Shown here piece by piece: positions 24,390 through 38,498 of a DNA stretch of 64,000 bases. Every line of letters starts with the position of its first letter. Positions within the stretch are counted from its first letter, which is position 1. Source of the stretch: Lampris incognitus (lineage: Eukaryota; Chordata; Actinopteri; Lampriformes; Lampridae); contig NC_079213.1 in assembly GCF_029633865.1 (NCBI RefSeq), forward strand, positions 93,188,814-93,252,813, given 5' to 3'. A program made the position numbers and the translations under genes. The notes under the pieces were generated by a model. That model saw nothing but the letters and a program-made list of their open reading frames with translations. It searched no databases and was not told the DNA's origin.

Positions 24390-24650
24390 CTCACTGCAGC
24401 TCAACGCATGCCTACCCTGGCCCCTGGCTGTGGCTCTCGCCCCGTCCCGGCCCCGGCCCCGGCTGAGCTCTGCCAAGCTGTCCAGACGTGGAGTGAGTGT
24501 CCGTTCAGGCCCGGCCCGGCTCGGCCCAGCCCGGCGCTAATCCCTGGGCTGTCAGAGGACCCCGCTCTGAACTCATCCTGCCACGCAGGAAAACGCTCTA
24601 ATTGGGGGATTTTCCACATCATTAAGTCTGATGAGCAGCCATCCCACCCT
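24390..24650. promoter_or_regulatory. Candidate conserved noncoding element, GC-rich then TAAT-rich
   Basis: A GC-rich block (CGGCCCCGGCCCCGGCTGAG near 24448) runs into AATCCCTGGGC (Otx/Crx-type core near 24538) and CTCTAATTGGGGGATTTTCC near 24595. The mixture of composition and clustered sites is unlike the flanking simple sequence. No protein family is recognisable in its six frames. The regulatory reading is inference. Confidence 0.3.
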
Positions 24651-24675
24651 CTGCCCCTCCCTCATTTCCCTCTCT

Positions 24676-24678
<3 letters not shown>

Positions 24679-24746
<68 letters not shown>

Positions 24747-24845
24747 CTCCCTCTCTCTCCCACACTTTTCCCCTTCTTAATCTCTGTCATGTCTCTTTTT
24801 TCTCTTCCGCTCTGCCTTCCTCACATTCTCTCCCTCATCCTTTCT

Positions 24846-24927
<82 letters not shown>
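24679..24927. repeat. Two long (CT)n tracts
   Basis: Pure CT runs at about 24679-24742 and 24851-24927, separated by C/T-rich sequence. The plus strand is almost all pyrimidine for about 250 bases. Confidence 0.9.
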
Positions 24928-24930
<3 letters not shown>

Positions 24931-25607
24931 CTTTCTTATTTTCTCCCGCCAGCTAGTCATTATTTGGTTCTACCACCGTAGCCTGTAGCCAGAGAAAACC
25001 TCCCCAGCTTTTTTTTTTAATATATTTTTTCTTAATGCTTTCATCCTGGCCTATTCAAAACGTAGCTTGTGTAGCTGTGGGAGAACGCTGGCAACCACGA
25101 ATCCCCAAAACAAAAAACTCTCACATGAATGCAAGGTGATGAGCTACCCTTCAAAGGTTTTGGAAAGAAAAAAAAAACCTAAAACCACCAGTCTGACCAG
25201 GTTGCTAGACATTCAGAGTAAAATCCTTTTATAAGCTTTATAAGGTTTATAAGCTTGTTTGTTGTCAGTGAGATTTAAACTCAAGTCGTGGCTTTCTCTG
25301 CCATTCATTTCCTTGCATAGGTTCAGTGCAGATATGCAATTCTTTTCTTTTTTAATTCGCGGTGAAACAGTAGCACATGAAACAAAGCCTGGTTTATAGA
25401 GCGGTAGCCAGTCTTCGCCCCCATGTTTAGCAAACTGAGCCACAGATAGGTACAACTTTTCCCTGTTACAGTCTCTGGCCTTCCCATATGACTCCCGCAG
25501 TGAGGATCCGTCCGAGTCTCCATCTGTCCAAGAGAGTGGTTCACACGCTGAGGAGGCCAGCTCGCACGGCGGCACTGGGCCTTCTGTGAACATGTGCTGC
25601 AGCAGCC

Positions 25608-25637
25608 GTGCCTGCCTGCCTGCCTGCCTGCCTGCCT
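25608..25637. repeat. (CTGC)n short tandem repeat
   Basis: About seven tandem CTGC units. Confidence 0.8.
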
Positions 25638-25790
25638 GGGGGCAATTAGGGAGCCGGGCCCTGTGGTCAGAGGCCCCCCTGGGAAGCCCTGATTGATTGG
25701 AGTCTCATCTTCCTAACAGGCTGGCACCCTGCCACCAGCCATGGAAAAGGGGAGAGAGAAGGTGGGGGTCAGAGACACAGAGAGAGAGGG

Positions 25791-29130
<3,340 letters not shown>

Positions 29131-30354
29131 TACACTCACTGGCCACTTTATTAGGTACACCTTGCTAGTACCGGGTTGGACCCCCTTTTGCCTTCAGAAC
29201 TGCCTTAATCCTTCGTGGCATAGATTCAACAAGGTACTGGAAACATTCCTCAGAGAGTTTGGTCCATATTGACATGATAGCATCGCGCAGTTGCTGCAGA
29301 TTTGTCGGCTGCACATCCATGATGCGAATCTCCCGGTCCACCACATCCCAAAGGTGCTCTATTGGATTGAGATCTGGTGACTGTGGAGGCCATTTGAGTA
29401 CAGTGAACTCATTGTCATGTTCAAGAAACCAGTCTGAGATGATTCGAGCTTTATGACATGGCGCGTTATCCTGCTGGAAGTAGCCATCAGAAGATGGGAA
29501 CACTGTGGTCATAAAGGGATGGACATGGTCAGCAACAATACTCAGGTAGGCTGTGGCGTTGACACGATGCTCAATTGGTACTAAGGGGCCCAAAGTGTGC
29601 CAAGAAAATATCCCCCACACCATTACACCACCACCACCAGCCTGAACCGTTGATACAAGGCAGGATGGATCCAAGCTTTCATGTTGTTGACGCCAAATTC
29701 TGACCCTACCATCCGAATGTCGCAGCAGAAATCGAGACTCATCAGACCAGGCAACGTTTTTCCAATCTTCTATTGTCCAATTTTGGTGAGCCTGTGCGAA
29801 TTGTAGCCTCAGTTTCCTGTTCTTAGCTGACAGGAATGGCACCCGGTATGGTCTTCTGCTGCTGTAGCCCCTCTGCCTCAAGGTTCGACGTGTTGTGCGT
29901 TCAGAGATGCTCTTCTGCATACCTCGGTTGTAATGAGTGGTTATTTGAGTTACTGTTGCCTTTCTATCAGCTCGAACCAGTCTGGCCATTCTCCTCTGAC
30001 CTCTGGCATCAACAAGGCATTTTCGCCCACAGAACTGCCGCTCACTGGATATTTTCTCTTTTTCGGACCATTCTCTGTAAACCCTAGAGATGGTTGTGCG
30101 TGAAAATCCCAGTAGATCAGCAGTTTCTGAAATACTCAGACCAGCCCGTCTGGCACCAACAACCATGCCACGTTCAAAGTCACTTCAATCACCTTTCTTC
30201 CCCATTCTGATGCTCGGTTTGAACGGCAGCAGATCGTCTTGACCATGTCTACATGCCTAAATGCATTGAGTTGCTGCCATGTGATTGGCTGATTAGACAT
30301 TTGCGTTAATGAGCAGTTGGACAGGTGTGCCTAATAAAGTGGCCGGTGAGTGTA
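29131..30354 (-). mobile_element. Tc1-like DNA transposon B, copy 1 (full length)
   Basis: The element body is bounded by TA target duplications at 29131-29132 and 30353-30354. The terminal inverted repeats are CACTCACTGGCCACTTTATT at the left and, reversed, CACTCACCGGCCACTTTATT at the right, extending to about 30 bp. A nearly complete transposase lies between them. Copy 2 of the same family is at 46508-47730. It lies just downstream of the rx gene. Confidence 0.95.
29165..30205 (-). pseudogene. Tc1-like transposase (copy 1), one early nonsense codon
   Basis: Cut-and-paste DD34E transposase. The start is ATG at 30205 (MGKKGD), equivalent to the intact start in copy 2. Codon 7 is TGA (30187-30185) where copy 2 has TTA, so the long open frame only resumes at MVVGARRAG (30166) and then runs 333 codons to the end. 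The N-terminal paired-like HTH pair includes LGFSRTTISRVYREWSEKE and ISERTTRRTLRQRGYSSRR. Catalytic residues are visible: D in AWSDESRF, D in QQDNAPCHKA and E in [12 protein letters not shown]. The C-terminus is KAKGGPTRY. A protein started at MVVG would lack part of the first DNA-binding helix, so activity is doubtful. There is no expression evidence. Confidence 0.88.
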
Positions 30355-31029
30355 TGTTATAATTATAATGTGTGCGTCTGGGTTTTTCAAAATAAAAGCT
30401 TGTTGTTGTGTTGGTTTGGCCGGTGGCCACTAACTGGCCGTTGTATCCGGTGTTGGTGGTTTTCTATCCATTACCCACGATGGCTCCGTACCTGCAAATA
30501 ACAGTTCAGTGTTGGTTTGAAGATATTTCCGTAGTTTGACATACTCTTGGGAAGTTGTTTTCTGATCGATGGACATCACTGGGTGATCCTCAATAGAAGA
30601 GATGGTTTGTGTCAAGCAGCTGCTGGAGTGCAAGTTAATCAAAGCAGTAGTCACTCAGCAGACATCTGCTTTGACAGCATCCAAGGCAACATTTTAATGT
30701 CTTACACGTCTGGTAAACACAGGGGGAAAGGAAGTCTTCTTTTTTTTTAACAAGGCTGTAGTGTCCACTTATCAACTCAGTCTTTGAGATGAAAAGGATT
30801 CTTTGTATATATAAAAAGAAAAAAGTTCTGTGTCTCAGAAAATCCTGATTCCAGTTTAAGCTCCACATCCTTTCTTTTTGCTTTGCGGGTCACAGATGTG
30901 TGCTTGCCATCTTTGCTTGTCTAATACTATTCACGATGTCAATTGCCCTGTCAGACAGAGGGGACCCAAGACACAATTTCAACAGCTCCCTTTCCCAATG
31001 TCAAACACGTGGGTTACTAGGTTTGTTAG
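30355..31029 (-). other. rx 3' flank / probable 3' UTR
   Basis: This lies between the rx stop codon (31030) and the Tc1 element. There is no gene, and I find no strong minus-strand AATAAA close to the stop. The rx 3' UTR may therefore use a variant signal or extend past the transposon. Confidence 0.35.
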
Positions 31030-32345
31030 TCACATAGGTTGCCAGGTCTTGTCCATAGATTGGATGTGTTCCTTGGCTTTCATCCTCAGTGCTGCAATAC
31101 TGGAACTGCGTTGGTCCACGTCCTCCAGGGGGTATTTATCTGGAAAGGGAGCCGAACACTGATAGGGGGGAGGAGCCATACTCTGCATCCCCTGGCCCAT
31201 GGAAGGATGAGGATGAGGATGAGGATGAGTATGAGGGTGAGGGGGATGAGGAGAGGAGTTGAGGAAGCTGTGGCTGGGGTAACTGGGCTGGAGGCTTTGA
31301 GCAGGGCCCATGAAGCTGGGGATACTGTGGACTGGCGTAGCGCTGGACAGCGGAGCAGTCAACCAGGGGTCCAAAGGAAGAGAGTTGCTCATTGGACCCA
31401 CGTTGGTGTGCACCGGGGGCGGCCGGTTGAAGGAGAGCATGGGCGAATCGTGGAGCTTCATGGTGCTTGCATCCATTTTCTCCTGCCGGCGCCATTTAGC
31501 TCTGCGGTTCTGGAACCACACCTGAGGAGCAAAATGCAGGCAAACTATTAGGAGCAGAAATACAGAAACAATGGAGGGAAGCCTGGGTGGTTTAGAAAGC
31601 CAGTGTCACTCCTCTGACTTTGCTTTGTCAATGTTTTTTTTATTTCATTCATTACAGACAGCCTTGCAGGTATCGGTAAAATGATGCTCAGTACATGGAA
31701 GCTAAAAACGAGTTTTATAGGCATTTTAGGTTTAAGTTTTTTGTTTCCATTTGTGTGAATTGTGAACACTATAGAATACATGCCTGTTATCTGAGAATAT
31801 GTGAAATCTCAAAGGTGGTAAATAGCGCATATTCCCACAGTATGCATTAATAAGCCTTCAAGAATTCGTACATATTGTGTATGCACTTAAAAAAAATAAC
31901 AGTTTTTACAGCAGTTATCTACTACACTTCTCCAAAATATTTGCATAAAGTCCTCACAGTGAAAAATCATTGAAGATGATTTGGTTCAATGCTCAGTGTA
32001 CACACCAGACAATTATGGCACAAAGTTTCTTAACCTATGGAACCACCAATTTTTCACACTTTGTGTTTCTCACAACTCACAGACTTTGTGAAAAAGCTCA
32101 CTTTAAACTTGTCTACGCGATCTTTCATTCACTCCTTTGTCACTCTTATGATCCTGTAGCAGAATGCATGTGGAGAAGTCCACTGCTCCTATGGCCAACA
32201 GACTCTTTAACACCCCCCCCCCCAATTCTGTCAGGACTATGACATGTTATTCTCAGATAGTCTCTTATATCATATGGTTACGCCCTTACCATTGTCTTAC
32301 CTCATATGCAAGAGAAATATATGTGCAATATAATAATAATAGCAT

Positions 32346-32386
<41 letters not shown>

Positions 32387-35300
32387 GCAATCAATCAAGC
32401 AATTATATTGAGCAAGTCAAAGAAGACATATATAGCAATAACAATAAATAAACAAACAAACAAAATCGTCAGCAACATATCAGCGACAAAATTAGCAACT
32501 CAGATAATACCGATCATGTTCAAAAGTGGTAAGAAGAAGTTGAGAACTTTTCTAGTCCTACCCCCTCATATTATTCATGCATTGATGATAGAAAATGAAA
32601 GTTCAATTCACAGCCATCAGTGTCCATGATGCCTATCTCAGATGATGCAAACAAATCAACCCATTTGGACAAAAAACAAAAACTGGTCACTGGTCCATCT
32701 CATAACCGTTCAATATGTTGTTTCTGAAGAGTCCTTTTAGTTCTTAAAGTACCACATGTTTTCAGCTCATCATTGCAGTTACACAAACCAACTCCTTCAG
32801 ATGTAGCACAGTGATGTTTTGCATGTCCTTACTGGTGTTTTTTTTTTGTTTTTTTTAATATACAGGGTCCTCTCAAAATGCGTTTACTTTCTCTCAGTTG
32901 GAACAACCCTTGGATACTAATAGGTAATTGTTGATTTCATACTCTGTACATAATTTGAATAGTTTTAAAATCAACCAAATCTTTAAATTTTGGGGCTTTT
33001 AGTTTGATAAAAAGTGGATGTGTTGATTCTCTGTAAGTGGTTTTATTTACAATTCCTATAGCTCTTTTTTGGAGGTTAAAGATTGGTTCTGTGTTTGTTT
33101 TGTTTGTTCTCCCACACTTCCACACAATAGGTAATGTATGGGAGAATGAAGGAACAGTACAATGTACGTATATAAGGAAACTTGATTTAGTAGCTCTTTG
33201 ACTTTGTTGAAGCCACAACCCTCATTTCATTTTTAACATGTGCCTGCACATTGTTTTTAATGACAATAAATTGAATTGAATTGTTAAGTATTGTAATTGA
33301 TTTGCATATTTTGGCTCTAATATAATTTATGTGCGGCTTCCAACTCAATTTGTTGTCTATTAATACTCAGAGAAATTTAATTTCAGATACTTTTTTTGAT
33401 TTCTACATCATTTATCATGAGTTTCTTGTCTGAGTTGATAGAACAATTCCCAAAGATTATAAATTCTGTTTTGCTTAAATTCAGTGTTAGTTTATTTGCA
33501 TCAAACCAACTTTTCATCCTGCTCAATTTCTTTTCCACTGTATCCAAGAGTTGTTCCAAGTTGTCTCCACAGCAGAGTAAGTTTGTATCATTTGCAAAAA
33601 AAAATGGCTTTCATGGCTTTTGACACTTCACATATATAATTAATGTACAATATAAACAACAATGGTCCCAATACTGAGCCCCGGGGCACCTCGCACCTAT
33701 TTTTCAGTAATTTGATTTGAAGTTTTGTAGTTTGACATATTGGTACCTATTCTGTATGTAACTGAATAACCAGGATAGTGCCATCCCTCTGATACCATGA
33801 ATATAATATCATACAGCTCATTTGTTAATGCACCAACAATTTAATAGAGCTTAACTATATCTTAAGTAAGGCCAAAGGCTCGGAAGGTTTCAGTTCTCAT
33901 TAAGACTATTCCATGATCTGAAATACACTGATTCCATGATCTGAAATACACCCTTGTAGATTTTCAGCTATTGCATTTGGCAGAATGGCCTTGTGGTTAC
34001 TAAGGTCATCCCAAAAACAGAGGGCTCATGTTTTCACCACCATGTATCAGTATCTGTTGCCATACCCCGGCCACCTTCAACAGCATTGATAGCATCAACT
34101 AAGATTGAATTATTGTTTGATTCTCTACCATTAGCGAAGGGCAATACTTCATACCAACACTGTAGAACAATAGCAAACATAGTGGAAAGGAAATGTGACT
34201 TTTTTGTTTTTGTGTTTGTATGAACTCTGTATAAAACAAATAAAAGCATAGCGGGAAGAAAAAACCCAAATATATATTGAGAGTCAAGACGATTAAGACA
34301 TGCTGGTGTGAATTCATAAAATATTCTTGGTTCAGTTAATGATAAGCCTCATTCAAAGTATTATTCTCATTATTCTTTTATCTAATTTCTAATCATCTGA
34401 CTAGCTTGTTTTAATGATTTGGATCTATGAAATGAATGTTTCTGTGGTTAGGCCTACCTGAACTCGGACCTCGGGGAGATTGACCTTCATTGCCAGCTCT
34501 TCACGGCTGTACACGTCTGGGTAGTGGGATTTCTCAAAGGCACGTTCCAGCTCATGGAGTTGGTAGGTAGTAAAGGTGGTACGATTGCGCCGGTGCTTCT
34601 TCTTAGGCTGGTCATCTTTGCATGGCTCTGGAGACTTTCCATCATCGCTGTCTATACTCTTCCTCAGCTCGCCCAAATCCCCATCACACTTGTTTGTGAA
34701 CAGGCCCGTGTCTGTTGAACACACAAGTAAAGCAAAGGGAGAAGAGGAGAGGAAAATTAATCATCTTTTTTTCCTTTGACTTCTCTTAGTCTTTCCTATC
34801 TTTGCAGATGTTGGGCTATCAAGATATAGTCTACATCAAGTTCCAGTTTGCAAAACATAAGACACGTTGACAATTATTTAGAATATAAAAGCAGAAAATA
34901 CAATGGTTGGCTGATATGAACCCCTTGCATTGACCTACACTACAGAAAGTAGTGACAAATTTCCAGTAGAGCACATTTTATTTCAACACCTACAACAATA
35001 GGCAACTGTAAGTGAAGTAAACAGTCCCCACAGAAAATACTCCTAATCCAATCTGGAAAAAATATTCAGTGTCTATCGTTTCCAACATTGCAGTGGCCTC
35101 TTGAGTTACTTATCAAAAGATCAAATTGTGAATTACATTTTCTTCATTGTGCTCAGTGTATGAAAGCAAGTAGATTATAAAAAATCTGATTTGAAAGCTA
35201 CTCTATACCTTTCATTTTGTAGCCATAGTCATATGTTATCCCAAAATGGCATCAAATCCTAATCTGCCCCCTGCCTTGTGAACATTTGCTATCAGAAAGG

Positions 35301-38300
35301 CCAAACGGGTTATACTGTAGCACTACAAGGCTTTCACTCTAGGTTTCTCTCCTTCTAATCCCTGAAGGGGAAACAGATGCAGTCGGTTAATTCCCTCAAG
35401 CCTTCCTTGTATTCTCAATCTACCTTGTATAACAATCTAATGTCTGTCTCTATCCAGACTGGACCAATGAGTGTTGGGTGAATTAGCTTTAGCCTATCCC
35501 AGAGAGTAATTGAATTAGTTTGAATTACAAAGATGATGATCAGATCAGTAACTCTCTTTATTTATCAGTTACAGTAGCATGTATTGCTATCTTGACTAGA
35601 CCTGGGTAGAAATAACCAGTTCAGAGTGTGTAAATTAAGGTACCACTGGCTTAAAGTATATTCAATCAACTTTGCAAAATGTGCTGTATTTGAACTTTCT
35701 ACAGATAATTATATTGACCTGTGTGGCAAGCTGCACTCATTAGACATAAAAGACACAATGGAATAAATTAAAAATAAATATTGCTTAGCTCAGGTGATGA
35801 ACACAGGTTATTAGAGAATAAAAATATTGACTTTGGTCATTTGTCTCACCCAATGCATGAGATAAAACAAGAAAAAATTTACCCCTTAAGAGAATTCCCT
35901 CTAGTCCGTGAATAAAATCAAGATGTGTTTCAACAATAGTTTGAATATTTGTAAGTCCTCATCATTATCCCAAACTTTATGCCATCTGTAGTTCTTGCAG
36001 AGTCTTCGTTGACTCCTTCGGAGCAAATGTGTAACAAGACTAGTCAATGCTTGTTGGCAAAATTGACAAAACTTCCTTTTCCCACTAATTACCTAAGTGA
36101 AACCAGTGACAGTGTTTGTACGTGTAAGTGAGCGTCCATGTTTCCGTGTATGAATGTGTGCGTGAAGGATAAAGACTGGGTAATGATCTTTCAATTATCC
36201 GATAGGAACAGGAACAGAGGCAGAAGCGGGGGCAATGCAGGATTTCGGGACCCATTTATCTGTCTCTCATTAAGCTACTATCACAAAGCCTAGGCCCTGA
36301 CAATTACAGAGGTCAGGCTTGGTTCAGTGACCAGCTCTTGGCTTGTCAACCCATCACAGCCACCGGTCTGAAGGCTGCCCACTGTTTACTGACCAGCAGC
36401 AAACCTCAACACAGAGCAGGGACTGAGTGACGCCATGCACAGCCAAATGCCCATTCAGGGGGAACAGGACTGACTGAACATGAGAGTTAATGTCCGACAG
36501 GGAAATGTCATCCGGGCTGACGTGCACCGATCCAACAGAAATTAACGTCCTCCGACATGCAGTGATTGGCTCCCAGCTCCAGTCGTTCGATATTCACAAC
36601 CATTTTGTTGAAAAAAGTTCATCTCAATTCGCCCATCTCAAATTTGTGCTAATATAACAAGTGTTGTTCCTCTGTTTCAAACAGTGTCTGAGCCATGAAG
36701 CCAACAGCCACCTGCCAGACTCTGGATGTGAAAATAGCCACAGATTAAAGATGTTAAATTTGATTCGGAGACAGAATGATAATAATAACAACAACACCGG
36801 AATGAACTACTGTACAATTTAATCTGCACACAAGAGAAGATTAGGGGGGAATTCCACAAGGGGATAGGATTGGGATTGGGGACATAAACCCTCTGCAGCA
36901 TCTTGTTCTGTGATTTATTTTTTAGTATACTAATGTATAAGGCTTTACGTGGCAACACATAACCAATACAGTGATCTCCAATCTTGGAATCTGCCAATAA
37001 TTGGTTCTGACTGCATACTGCACAGCAAAGCTTTACCTCCATACATACAAGATCCAATGCTACTGAGATGATCTCATCTTTTAAAAATGTAAAATATGTA
37101 ATTATCAAATACCACAGTCCCTTTGTGGTTTCATCTCATGCACCTTATTAAAACAAACTTTCACAACTCTTTCGAAGTACATAATTGTGCTTACTGGACT
37201 GGTGGTGCATCTGTTACATTTACAGTGTGGATTCTTTGAGAACAAACCAGAAATTAGTATTATAGTTTTAAAATTACACATGTACCGTTTGCCTCACGTT
37301 GCGGTTTTTGCATGATCATTGCAGCTCATTAAAACCACCAAGTACTATTGATAAGGCCAGCATCTTAGGTTTAAGAATATACTGATGCCCAATTTACTCC
37401 ACCACCCTCCACAAAGACCTCCAACAACTTTGATAGAGTTCTTCAAGATGAAGATTTTTACCGCTCGAAGGGCATGGCAAATCAAAAACATCGTAAATGC
37501 CATATACTTCAAATGTATATCGAGATTATTTTCAGATTTGATTGCTGAATGAATATTGATCAGAGTTTTTTTTTAGGTTGTGCTGTTGGTGTTACCTCAA
37601 AAGCATGTCTATCTTTTAATCTACGCTCCAACGAAGGCATGTACCAATTGTATTGCTTTATATCTTCTGGGCAATTTTATTCAAACCGAGCATCCAAGTT
37701 AATGTCGCTCTATCTACTTGGCAATTGACTGATAATGTGGTGCTGTTGTTGTTTTTCTCGGTGTAAATCAGAGTTTGGGCCCACCCGACCTCCTAGCCAA
37801 GTGGTTCATGCATCCAATGTAACCTCAAGGGTAACAAACCTAAATAGATCTTAAAGAAATTAAAATGGCAAAACATTGCACATACAGCTCATTGTTTTTA
37901 AGCTTTTCAAGAGCAGAGACATGCACACAACTAGAACTTATATCCCCTTTTGTTGTGTTTATCCTATGAAAAGCAAAACATTCACCTCGTGAACTGTCCC
38001 AACTCACAAAAACACGTGTTGAGAGACTCATGACTGCCAGCTGAAGAAATGGCTTCACAAAATTTTTAACTAAAGTAACTCTAAACACCGACTGGCCTTT
38101 AAATTGAGAACTACATGAGACCACAGAGCATTGTGGGACATGTGAACAAATACCATTGCCACTATCAGTAGCGTGCTCCATGACTTACCGTGGTAGGACT
38201 GCTGCTGCTCTGTGCTGCTGTCTCTCAGAGAGGAGAGGTGGCCGCCGTACAAGGGGTTCGATGAGGGTTCCTGCTGTTTTCCAGATGCCACCAGGCCCTC

Positions 38301-38498
38301 TACACCCACCTTGTGGGGCCCCATGGCACCTGCCGGGCTGAGCAGGGGGTCCTGGTCTTTACTGAAGCCTAGTATGACATCAATGCTGTGGACGCGGCCC
38401 CCTGCAGTTGCCCCCCCACCTTTCCCCATTTCGTGGAAGTTACTTGGTGAGAGGCAGCTGTCGTCCACCATGCTCATGGTATCCAGTGATAAATGCAT
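31030..38498 (-). CDS. rx1/rx2: Retinal homeobox protein Rx1/Rx2 (RAX2-type)
   Basis: Paired-like homeodomain transcription factor of the eye field, retinal progenitors and photoreceptors. Three coding exons: 38189-38498, 34458-34711 and 31030-31521, giving 1056 nt and 351 aa. Exon 1 starts [20 protein letters not shown] and holds the octapeptide HSIDVILGF (residues 37-45). The homeodomain (residues about 143-202) begins [20 protein letters not shown] and is split by intron 2 after EVRVQ, before [15 protein letters not shown]. It has Q at position 50 of the homeodomain. The C-terminal OAR motif [15 protein letters not shown] is followed by [10 protein letters not shown] chose the ATG at 38498 because the preceding in-frame codons lack the family start. 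The rx1 and rx2 co-orthologues cannot be told apart from memory. Close linkage to fzr1 matches human FZR1-RAX2. A His/Pro run in exon 3 is encoded by a hexamer repeat. Confidence 0.95.
31206..31247. repeat. (GATGAG)n-type hexamer repeat inside rx exon 3
   Basis: Tandem GATGAG-like hexamers on the plus strand; on the coding strand they specify alternating His-Pro (HPHPHPHP). It lies between the homeodomain and the OAR motif. Confidence 0.8.
32346..32398. repeat. (ATCA)n microsatellite in rx intron 2
   Basis: Tandem ATCA units on the plus strand, slightly interrupted at the right. Confidence 0.85.
32930..33760 (-). mobile_element. LINE (non-LTR retrotransposon) fragment in rx intron 2
   Basis: On the minus strand there are decayed pieces of a reverse-transcriptase C-terminal region: [20 protein letters not shown] near 33510-33450, and [20 protein letters not shown] near 33080-33020 followed by [17 protein letters not shown]. 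These are typical of L2/CR1-like LINEs of fish. The piece is 5'-truncated and interrupted. Near 33235-33285 a plus-strand tail (GACAATAAATTGAATTGAAT) suggests a second, oppositely oriented LINE 3' end inserted in it. Confidence 0.65.
34712..38188 (-). other. rx intron 1 (3.5 kb)
   Basis: No exon or transposon was recognised. The segment about 36180-36620 is less repetitive and holds ATTATCCGAT, TCATTAAGC and GCATCACAGCCACCGG-like islands, a possible intronic enhancer. The rest is AT-rich. Confidence 0.35.

Noticed and set aside
24372-24956. 194-codon plus-strand frame
   Set aside because: Its second half is Leu-Ser repeat from (CT)n, and the first half has no family similarity or splice context.
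31039-31551. 170-codon plus-strand frame
   Set aside because: It is the antisense shadow of rx exon 3.
32346-32398. CRISPR-like repeat array
   Set aside because: It is a (ATCA)n microsatellite without spacers, in a vertebrate genome.
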